In this document: positions 58,602 through 64,000 of the stretch, in pieces
Position numbering within the stretch: position 1 is the stretch's first letter
Layout of the letters: each line of letters begins with the position of its first letter
NCBI RefSeq assembly: GCF_042652085.1
Contig: NZ_JBHSJF010000006.1
Span: 1,658,528 to 1,722,527, forward strand
Length of the DNA: 64,000 bases
Reading direction: 5' to 3'
DNA from: Flaviflagellibacter deserti
GTDB lineage: Bacteria; Pseudomonadota; Alphaproteobacteria; Rhizobiales; Methylopilaceae
Made by a program: the position numbers and the translations under genes
The notes under the pieces: generated by a model
The model's input: only the letters and a program-made list of their open reading frames with translations
What the model was told of the DNA's origin: nothing
The model's database searches: none

Positions 58602-59336
58602 ATGAGCAATCCCACTCGCCTCGCCGCACTGACCCTGCTGCTACTCAGCGCCACCGCCTGCGGCCCGGTCGACCGGCTCAAGAATGTCGGAAAGGCCCCT
58701 GCCTTGTCGGCGATCGAGAGCCCGACGGCGCAGCCGGGATACCGGCCCGTGCAGATGCCGATGCCGCCGCCCGAGCAGCTCCATTATGCGTCGAACTCGC
58801 TGTGGCAGACCGGTTCGCGCGCCTTCTTCAAGGATCAGCGTGCCGCGCGGATCGGCGACATCCTGACCGTGCGCGTCAGCATCACCGACAAGGCGGAAAT
58901 CGAGAACACGACGAAACGCAGCCGCTCGAACTCCGAGAACATGGGCATTCCGAACTTCTTCGGTCTCGAGAACAAGGTGCCGAGCACCGTCGATCCGTCC
59001 AATCTCGTGACCACCGATTCGACCGCGTCGAGCGAAGGCGAAGGCTCGGTCGACCGCTCCGAGAAGCTGACGACGAATGTCGCCGCGGTGGTGACCCAGG
59101 TGCTGCCCAACGGCAATCTCGTGGTCGAGGGCCGGCAGGAGATCCGGGTGAACTTCGAGATTCGCGAACTGATCGTCGCCGGTATCGTGAGGCCCGAGGA
59201 CATCCAGTCCGACAATACGATCGACTCCAACAAGATCGCCGAAGCGCGCATCGCCTATGGCGGCCGTGGCCAGATCACGGACGTGCAGCAGCCGCGCTAC
59301 GGCCAGCAGGTGATGGACGTCGTTCTTCCCTTCTGA
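58602..59336 (+). CDS. flgH: Flagellar L-ring protein FlgH
   Basis: This 244-aa outer-membrane lipoprotein has the lipobox SATAC (Cys about residue 20) and forms the L ring. FlgH blocks are visible: SLWQTGSRAFFKDQRAARIG, GDILTVRVSITDKAEIEN and the C-terminal QVMDVVLPF. The ATG at 58602 with GAGAG upstream is used; TTG 58590 would overlap flgA. A strong terminator follows. Confidence 0.95.
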   Translation: MSNPTRLAALTLLLLSATACGPVDRLKNVGKAPALSAIESPTAQPGYRPVQMPMPPPEQLHYASNSLWQTGSRAFFKDQRAARIGDILTVRVSITDKAEIENTTKRSRSNSENMGIPNFFGLENKVPSTVDPSNLVTTDSTASSEGEGSVDRSEKLTTNVAAVVTQVLPNGNLVVEGRQEIRVNFEIRELIVAGIVRPEDIQSDNTIDSNKIAEARIAYGGRGQITDVQQPRYGQQVMDVVLPF

Positions 59337-59392
59337 GAACCGGGGACGCCCGGTGATCGCTGCCGCGGCCCCTCCCCGGGCCTGTGGCAATG

Positions 59393-59427
59393 ACGGCCCC
59401 TGCCTCCCCGCAGGGGCCGTTTCCTTT
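59393..59427 (+). terminator. Rho-independent terminator of the flgFGAH operon
   Basis: The 11-bp stem ACGGCCCCTGC/GCAGGGGCCGT with loop CTCCCC is followed by a T-rich tail. Confidence 0.88.
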
Positions 59428-59436
59428 CCGCAAATG

Positions 59437-59462
59437 AAAAGCCCGGCGCGAGGCCGGGCTTT
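59437..59462 (-). terminator. Rho-independent terminator of dksA
   Basis: AAAAGCCCGGC-GCGAG-GCCGGGCTTT forms a stem flanked by an A-run on the left and a T-run on the right. It lies 26 bases beyond the dksA stop on the minus strand. Confidence 0.85.
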
Positions 59463-59487
59463 GAAGTCGTTTGGAAAAGGCCGGGAG

Positions 59488-59898
59488 TTACTCGTCCCGA
59501 TACACTTTCTCGCGGCGCTCGTGACGCTCCTGAGCTTCGACCGACAGGGTCGCTATCGGGCGGGCGTCGAGACGCTTGAGCGAAATCGGCTCGCCGGTCT
59601 CCTCGCAGAAACCGTAGGAGCCGTCTTCGAGCCGCTTCAGGGCGGCGTCGATCTTGGCGATCAGCTTGCGCTGGCGGTCGCGGGCGCGAAGCTCGATCGC
59701 ACGGTCCGTCTCCGACGACGCACGGTCGACCAGATCGGGGTGATTCTGATTCTCGTCCTGCAGGTGCTCCAGGGTTTCCTTGCTCTCCTGGAGAATCTCG
59801 TCCTTCCACCGAAGGAGTTTCAACCGGAAGTACTCACGCTGACGCTCGTTCATGAACGTTTCGTCATCGGTCGGTCGGTAATCGTCAAGAACTGTCAT
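59488..59898 (-). CDS. dksA: DksA-type RNA polymerase-binding factor, single-cysteine form
   Basis: This 136-aa protein has the coiled-coil part (FRLKLLRWKDEILQESKETL) with the acidic-tip region and a C-terminal zinc-finger fold. Only one finger cysteine remains (YGFCEETGEPIS, then LDAR in place of the second CxxC), as in other alphaproteobacterial DksA proteins. With ppGpp it resets transcription. The start at 59898 (MTVLDDYRPTDDE) is the conserved one. It lies between flagellar operons. Confidence 0.93.
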   Translation of the reverse strand: MTVLDDYRPTDDETFMNERQREYFRLKLLRWKDEILQESKETLEHLQDENQNHPDLVDRASSETDRAIELRARDRQRKLIAKIDAALKRLEDGSYGFCEETGEPISLKRLDARPIATLSVEAQERHERREKVYRDE

Positions 59899-60064
59899 CT
59901 TGCCCGCACCCCGCTTAAGGCCCCCGACCGCACTCGAGGGCAACTCCGAAAATGGCGCGGAATATAACTACGGTCTGGTTCCGCGACAATCCGATTCAAA
60001 AAACGACGAATCGATTGATTTACAGCGAATTTTCCAAAGCCAGGATGCGTGAGGCAATAAGGGA

Positions 60065-60478
60065 TTAGCCGGAGCGGCTCATCCGCTTCGCGATCTCGAC
60101 CTGTGCACGAAGGTCGATTGCCGAGAGGATATCGTCCAGTCCGGCGTCGTCCGTCAGAGCCTTTTCACGCGATATTTCGGACTGCAGAGCGAGCAGCGAG
60201 GCGTCGGACGAATCGCCTTCGATCAACGCCAGTTTCACCTTGTCCAGCGCATCGAGAAGGTTGCGGCCGCGGGCTACCGCCTTGCGCCGGCGCTCGGTCG
60301 CCTCGTCCACAGATTGCAAAGCGAGCAGCGCGTCGAGACCCGGGCTGCCCATGACCGAAGAGGCCAGCGTTGTGGGCGCACGCTCTTCCGTGTCCGGCAG
60401 ACGGAAGCCGCTCGACGCCGAGCCCCTCCCCTTCGCCTGACCAGAGGTACCGACCCGGCCGGGACCTTCGATACGCAT
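60065..60478 (-). CDS. fliX: Flagellar assembly regulator FliX
   Basis: This 137-aa protein starts with RIEGPGRVG and has the FliX helical C-terminal half (LDALLALQSVDEATERRRKA to LRAQVEIAKRMSRS). In Caulobacter FliX couples assembly of the early flagellum to the sigma-54 activator FlbD. The start at 60478 fits the family. It is divergent from flgI across a gap with a CtrA box and a palindrome that may bind FlbD. Confidence 0.9.
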   Translation of the reverse strand: MRIEGPGRVGTSGQAKGRGSASSGFRLPDTEERAPTTLASSVMGSPGLDALLALQSVDEATERRRKAVARGRNLLDALDKVKLALIEGDSSDASLLALQSEISREKALTDDAGLDDILSAIDLRAQVEIAKRMSRSG

Positions 60479-60520
60479 GATGGTTCTCCTCACCCCGGAG
60501 AGACGCTGCACTCCCGACCG

Positions 60521-60553
60521 TTAACTCGCGGTTAACCACGGCAAAATTTGCCC
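60521..60553. promoter_or_regulatory. CtrA box plus CGGCAA-N3-TTGCC palindrome in the fliX/flgI gap
   Basis: TTAACTCGCGGTTAAC (60521-60536) is a perfect TTAA-N7-TTAAC. After two bases comes CGGCAAAATTTGCCC (60539-60553). The layout and phase match the element at 55867-55899. Confidence 0.68.
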
Positions 60554-60649
60554 GGTACGGCAGGATTGGCATCGTAAACCTTGCCGTCCGGCTTTGTTCC
60601 GGCACGTCTAACGCACGGTAAATCAATGGTTTAGCGATCGACTACAACC

Positions 60650-60665
60650 GGGCACGCTTCTGGCA
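60650..60665 (+). promoter_or_regulatory. Possible sigma-54 promoter for flgI
   Basis: GGGCACGCTTCTGGCA has the -24 GG and -12 GC exactly ten bases apart and matches TGGCACG-N4-TTGCA at about ten of twelve positions. The predicted start is only about 14 bases before the flgI ATG, which is tight. Confidence 0.4.
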
Positions 60666-60689
60666 TCGATGATGGCAGGAGAGCAGAAC

Positions 60690-61976
60690 ATGCAGCGTTC
60701 CTTGTCGATCATGGTCCGGAATATCGCGCTGGCCGCCGCCGCCGCGGGAGCGATTCTCATCGTTTCCCAGGCGCGAGCCGCCGACGGCTCTCTCAGGGTC
60801 ACGATCCCGAGCCCGGCGATGATGACGCCCGGCTCGGCGCCGGCGCCGGTCATGGCCGCGCTGCCCTACGGATCCTCCTATTGGCAGGCCGACGAATTCG
60901 GCGCCGGGGCGCAAAGCGAGCCAACGGGGCCGAATACCGTCCGCGTCAAGGATCTCGTCGATGTCGAGGGCGTCCGCGAGAACCAGCTCGTCGGATACGG
61001 CCTCGTGGTCGGCCTCAACGGCACCGGCGACAGCCTGAACGCCTCGCCATTCACCCGCCAGAGCTTGATCGCGATGCTGGAACGGCTCGGCGTCAACACC
61101 CGCGGCGCGACGCTTCGCACCAAGAACGTCGCGGCGGTGATGGTGACCGCCAGCCTGCCGCCGTTCTCGACCCAGGGCACCCGCATCGACGTCACCGTCT
61201 CGGCGATGGGCGACGCGACCAGCCTCCAGGGCGGCACGCTTCTCGTCACGCCGCTCCTCGGCGCCGACGGCGAAGTCTATTCGGTGGCGCAGGGGCCGGT
61301 CGCGGTGATCGGCTTCGCGGCCGAAGGCGCCGCCGCGAAAGTCGTGCGCGGCGTGCCGACTGCCGGCCGCATCTCGAACGGTGCGATCGTCGAGCGCGAG
61401 ATCGACTTCGCACTGGGCAATGTCTCGATGCTCCGGCTGTCGCTGCGCAATCCGGACCTGACCACCGCCCGCCGCATCGCCGCGGCCATCAACAACATGA
61501 TGGGCGCGCCGACCTCCGAGCCGGTCGATCCGGCGACGATCCAGCTGCGGGTGCCGGCGAACTACACCCAGAACATCGTCCGCCTCCTGACCGACATCGA
61601 ACAGTTGCGCGTGCAGCCGGACCAGCCGGCGAAGGTCGTGATCGACGAGCGCTCGGGCATCATCGTGATGGGCCGCGACGTGCGCGTCTCCACCGTCGCC
61701 GTGGCCCAGGGCAATCTGACTGTGACGATCTCGGAAGACCCGCAGGTCAGCCAGCCCGCGCCGTTCAGCGACGGCTCGACGGTCGTCGTGCCGCGCACCT
61801 CGGTTTCCGTACAGGACGATTCCCACAAGCAGCTGGCTCTGGTCCGCGAGGGCGTGACTCTCCAAGAACTGGTCGACGGGCTGAACGCGCTCGGCATCGG
61901 CCCGCGCGACCTGATCGGCATCCTTCAGGCGATCAAAGCCGCGGGCGCGCTGCAGGCCGAAATCGAGGTGATGTGA
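60690..61976 (+). CDS. flgI: Flagellar P-ring protein FlgI
   Basis: This 428-aa periplasmic ring protein has a signal peptide (ending SQARA). A proline- and alanine-rich spacer of about 40 residues follows, then the FlgI domain (VRVKDLVDVEGVRENQLVGY, LNGTGDSLNASPFT). The ATG at 60690 has AGGAGAG six bases upstream; earlier ATGs at 60669 and 60672 lack a site. It overlaps flgJ by one base (TGATG). Confidence 0.95.
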   Translation: MQRSLSIMVRNIALAAAAAGAILIVSQARAADGSLRVTIPSPAMMTPGSAPAPVMAALPYGSSYWQADEFGAGAQSEPTGPNTVRVKDLVDVEGVRENQLVGYGLVVGLNGTGDSLNASPFTRQSLIAMLERLGVNTRGATLRTKNVAAVMVTASLPPFSTQGTRIDVTVSAMGDATSLQGGTLLVTPLLGADGEVYSVAQGPVAVIGFAAEGAAAKVVRGVPTAGRISNGAIVEREIDFALGNVSMLRLSLRNPDLTTARRIAAAINNMMGAPTSEPVDPATIQLRVPANYTQNIVRLLTDIEQLRVQPDQPAKVVIDERSGIIVMGRDVRVSTVAVAQGNLTVTISEDPQVSQPAPFSDGSTVVVPRTSVSVQDDSHKQLALVREGVTLQELVDGLNALGIGPRDLIGILQAIKAAGALQAEIEVM

Positions 61977-62308
61977 TGCGCGGCATCGAATCCTCGACGC
62001 TCGCGGCCCTCGGTCCGCTGTCGCGAGGCGGCGCGCCGGACCTGAACGGCGCCGGCCCGATGACCAAGGAGAAGGCCAAGCAGGCCGGCGTGGAATTCGA
62101 GTCGGTGTTCCTCTCGAACGTCCTCAGCGAAATGTTCTCGACGCTCGACCAGGGCGACGGCCCGCTCGGCGCGGGCGGCACCGGCGGCGAGACCTACCGA
62201 TCCTTCCTTACCGACGAATACGCCAGGGAGATCGCAAACAATGGCGGCATCGGAATTGCCGACCAGGTGATGCGGGAACTCCTTGCCACACAGGAGACAG
62301 GTTCATGA
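61976..62308 (+). CDS. flgJ: Rod-binding protein, FlgJ N-terminal type
   Basis: This 110-aa protein holds only the rod-binding domain (GVEFESVFLSNVLSEMFSTL, YRSFLTDEYAREIANNGGIG) and lacks the muramidase half of enteric FlgJ. This is normal in alphaproteobacteria, where it is sometimes called CheL. It overlaps flgI and the next gene. Confidence 0.92.
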   Translation: MRGIESSTLAALGPLSRGGAPDLNGAGPMTKEKAKQAGVEFESVFLSNVLSEMFSTLDQGDGPLGAGGTGGETYRSFLTDEYAREIANNGGIGIADQVMRELLATQETGS

Positions 62309-62784
62309 TGGCCCAGAACTCGGCACGCAACGCCCAGACCGCAATCAACTCGGAAGGCGAAGCGGGCGCGCTCGTCGACCGTATCGTCGAGACCGTGGAC
62401 CGCCTCAACGCCGTCATGCAGCAGGAGACCAAGCTGATCCGCGAGGCACGGCTGTCGGAAGCGGGCAAGCTCGTCGAGGACAAGACCACCCTCGCCGGCC
62501 TCTATCAGCGCGAGCTCGAAGCGGTGCGCGCGGCGGCTTCCGTCATCGGCCGCCTAGTGCCGGATCGCGCCCAGACTTTGCGCACCCGGCTGGCCGGCCT
62601 GCAGGAAACGATGTCGGTCAATCTCGCGGTGGTCGGCACTGCCCGCGCGGTCGCAGAGGACATGATGCGCACCGTGGCCGACGAAGTTACCCGGCGCGAG
62701 CGGCCCTCGGTCTACGGTGCCGGCGGCCAGATGAACTATCGCCCGGCCGCTCCGGCGGCGATGAGCGTGTCCCGCAAATCATAG
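62305..62784 (+). CDS. flgN: FlgN-like flagellar export chaperone
   Basis: This 159-aa helical protein (VDRIVETVDRLNAVMQQETK, LAGLYQRELEAVRAAASVI) fits the FlgN family, which escorts hook-associated proteins FlgK and FlgL to the export gate. It is coupled to flgJ by an ATGA overlap. Similarity is judged from pattern and position, so the call is fairly but not fully secure. Confidence 0.78.
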   Translation: MMAQNSARNAQTAINSEGEAGALVDRIVETVDRLNAVMQQETKLIREARLSEAGKLVEDKTTLAGLYQRELEAVRAAASVIGRLVPDRAQTLRTRLAGLQETMSVNLAVVGTARAVAEDMMRTVADEVTRRERPSVYGAGGQMNYRPAAPAAMSVSRKS

Positions 62785-62827
62785 GTTGAGATACGCAACC
62801 CCGGACATGCGCACGAGATGTCATATT

Positions 62828-62843
62828 TTAATCAACGCTTAAA
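62828..62843 (+). promoter_or_regulatory. CtrA-like box before the FlaG-like gene
   Basis: TTAATCAACGCTTAAA matches TTAA-N7-TTAA, with A in place of the final C. It lies about 110 bases before the start at 62953. Confidence 0.45.
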
Positions 62844-62952
62844 AGGAGGGCTTAACCACATAAATTTTCGTCCTGTTTAGACATCGCCTCTATTTTCGTT
62901 CAGGTCTGCCGGAAGGACTCCGGCGAAACCGATCGAGCAGGAGGCCAAGAAC

Positions 62953-63354
62953 ATGGACGCCGCGCTCCAACCGCGCACCGCGTTCGCACCGGCACCGACG
63001 CTTCCACGCGTCGACGTGACGCCGGTTCCCGATGCCGTGCGCACAGAACTGCCCCAGCCCGACCAGAGCGTCGCCGCCCTCGCCCAGAGCGGCGCGCAGG
63101 ACGGCGCCAATGCCCGCCCCCGCGCGAAGAACGAATTGCCGCGCGACCTCCTGGCTGACGAGACCCTGCGCGAGCTGGAACGTGAGACCGAGGTCGACGA
63201 CGAGGCCAAGGTGGTGGTGACGCGCACGGTCGACGGCACCACCGGCCGCGTGGTCAATCAATTCCCGGCCGAGAACATCCTCAAGCTGCGCGCTTATGTG
63301 CGCGAGGAAGTCGCCAGAGCGGAAGAAGAGCCGATCTTCATTCGCAGCGCCTGA
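62953..63354 (+). CDS. FlaG-like protein
   Basis: This 133-aa protein has a Pro/Ala-rich N-terminal half. Its C-terminal strand-strand-helix pattern (AKVVVTRTVDGTTGRVVNQF then FPAENILKLRAYVREE) resembles FlaG proteins that influence filament length. It lies directly upstream of the flagellin gene, which supports the call. A ribosome site AGGAGG (near 62939-62944) precedes the ATG. Confidence 0.65.
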   Translation: MDAALQPRTAFAPAPTLPRVDVTPVPDAVRTELPQPDQSVAALAQSGAQDGANARPRAKNELPRDLLADETLRELERETEVDDEAKVVVTRTVDGTTGRVVNQFPAENILKLRAYVREEVARAEEEPIFIRSA

Positions 63355-63383
63355 CCGGCCAGACTCGATGGGCGAGCCTTTCC

Positions 63384-63417
63384 AAGGCGGCGTAGCTACG
63401 GCTCCGCCGCCTTTTTG
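63384..63417 (+). terminator. Rho-independent terminator of the FlaG-like gene
   Basis: The stem AAGGCGGCG/CGCCGCCTT with a 12-base loop that can fold further is followed by five T, 30 bases after the stop codon. Confidence 0.82.
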
Positions 63418-63436
63418 ATGCCCGTCAAGAACGCGA

Positions 63437-63452
63437 TTAACCAGCCGCTAAC
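63437..63452 (+). promoter_or_regulatory. CtrA-like box 1 before flagellin
   Basis: TTAACCAGCCGCTAAC matches TTAA-N7-TTAAC with one mismatch. It lies 12 bases before a sigma-54-like element. Confidence 0.5.
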
Positions 63453-63464
63453 CATAAATTCGCG

Positions 63465-63480
63465 TCGCACCGTTTTTGCT
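63465..63480 (+). promoter_or_regulatory. Possible sigma-54 promoter for flagellin
   Basis: TCGCACCGTTTTTGCT resembles TGGCACG-N4-TTGCT with a perfect -12 part and correct spacing, but the first G of the -24 GG is C. The predicted leader is about 120 bases. Confidence 0.45.
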
Positions 63481-63518
63481 GAAACCAGAGCGAATACCCC
63501 GGAGTTTCGGCGCCCCGA

Positions 63519-63533
63519 TTAACCCACCGTTAG
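63519..63533 (+). promoter_or_regulatory. CtrA-like box 2 before flagellin
   Basis: TTAACCCACCGTTAG matches TTAA-N7-TTAA with one mismatch and is identical to the box at 22175-22189 before the TadG-like gene. Confidence 0.5.
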
Positions 63534-63609
63534 ATCGGTGCGTGGGACAACCAGCCCGGCTTCCAGGAGGAAGTACGACACAAGCGCTCCTAGGAAAGGG
63601 GTACCTATT

Positions 63610-64000
63610 ATGGCTTCCAACATCACTCTCTCGGCGGGCGTCCGCCAGAACCTGCTCTCGCTGCAGGGCACCGCGGATCTGATGTCGACGACTCAGAACC
63701 GTCTTGCCACCGGCAAGAAGGTCAACTCGGCCCTCGACAACCCGACCAACTTCTTCACCTCGCAGTCGCTCCAGAGCCGCGCCGGTGACATGTCCTCGCT
63801 GCTCGACTCCATGTCGAACGGTATCAAGACCCTCGAAGCAGCCGACAACGGCCTGTCCTCGATCACCAAGACCCTCGAGTCCATGCAGTCGACGCTGCGC
63901 CAGGCTCGCCAGGACAAGACCTTCCAGACGGCTTCCTACGCTGCCATCCCGTCCACGGCGACCATTGCTGGCACGGAAGAGCTGTCGTTCTCGGGCGGCG
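63610..64000 (+). CDS. fliC: Flagellin, 3' end beyond the window
   Basis: The first 130 codons of a flagellin are present, starting ASNITLSAGVRQNLLSLQGT and QNRLATGKKVNSALDNPTNF. These are the D0/D1 helices of the filament subunit, of the rhizobial/Bradyrhizobium-like type. The gene runs off the window edge, so its length and C-terminal D0 are not seen. The ribosome site AGGAAAGGGG lies upstream. Confidence 0.93.
   Translation, partial: MASNITLSAGVRQNLLSLQGTADLMSTTQNRLATGKKVNSALDNPTNFFTSQSLQSRAGDMSSLLDSMSNGIKTLEAADNGLSSITKTLESMQSTLRQARQDKTFQTASYAAIPSTATIAGTEELSFSGG

Noticed and set aside
56746..58629. A 627-codon minus-strand frame opposite flgG and flgA
   Set aside because: It crosses gene boundaries of clear flagellar genes; composition is typical of an antisense frame.
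1..64000. tRNA, rRNA, CRISPR arrays, insertion sequences, phage genes
   Set aside because: None was seen on reading all intergenic regions; there are no regularly spaced direct repeats, cloverleaf-like sequences or transposase and integrase frames.

Overview
The window is about 64 kb of GC-rich, densely packed chromosome from an alphaproteobacterium, most likely of the order Hyphomicrobiales (Rhizobiales). The case rests on a CckA hybrid kinase, FliX, a MotE-type motility protein, a single-cysteine DksA, the F1-ATPase zeta (DUF1476) protein, the purC-purS-purQ / purL-bolA-grxD order, and promoters of CtrA type (TTAA-N7-TTAAC) and general-stress EcfG type (GGAAC-N16/17-CGTT). I saw no rRNA, tRNA, CRISPR array, insertion sequence or prophage. 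The genus cannot be fixed from this sequence alone.

Layout. 0-5 kb: a polar amino-acid ABC transporter (two permeases, binding protein, ATPase lacking a canonical start), a cold-shock protein and a TetR regulator. 5-12 kb: homocysteine S-methyltransferase, serine hydrolase, MltB-type transglycosylase, a YCII/DGPF protein with its ECF42-type sigma factor, and a Cache-GGDEF diguanylate cyclase. 12-17 kb: CsbD stress protein, two transglutaminase-like proteins, an ECF sigma/anti-sigma pair, an OxlT-like oxalate/formate antiporter and a frameshifted acetyltransferase. 17.6-30 kb: rpsD, a PAS-LuxR regulator, grxD-bolA-purL, a TadG-like von Willebrand protein interrupting the pur block, purQ-purS-purC, the zeta protein, two tandem SH3 proteins, purB and rpe. 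30-38.5 kb: trmJ, icd, cytochrome b561, a VOC protein, alaS, a repeat-rich 0.95-kb non-coding stretch, and recA. 38.6-64 kb: cckA, then a large flagellar cluster (flhB-fliR-fliQ-fliE-flgC-flgB; fliO-fliP; motE-DUF6468-fliM-fliL; flgF-flgG-flgA-flgH; dksA; fliX; flgI-flgJ-flgN; a FlaG-like gene; and the start of a flagellin gene). A small accessory island (methyltransferase/MerR, ArsR/SRPBCC) and a 1,237-residue periplasmic TPR protein sit inside that cluster.

How the genes work together. The flagellar genes encode export-gate, rod, P/L-ring, C-ring and filament parts. Their divergent promoters carry CtrA-like boxes, and three of these lie next to full or half CGGCAA-N3-TTGCC palindromes that could bind the FliX partner FlbD. 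CckA in the same window feeds the CtrA phosphorelay. A CtrA-like 15-mer before the TadG-like gene is identical to one before the flagellin gene, suggesting shared cell-cycle timing. Separately, four perfect EcfG-type promoters precede csbD, one transglutaminase gene and both SH3 genes, marking a local general-stress group. The purine genes (purB, C, S, Q, L) cover several steps of IMP/AMP synthesis and flank the TadG-like and SH3 genes. Repeats with hairpins (CCTCTCCC-type, CCTCATCCTGAGCC-type, ATGCCCGGG-type) fill the few larger intergenic gaps.
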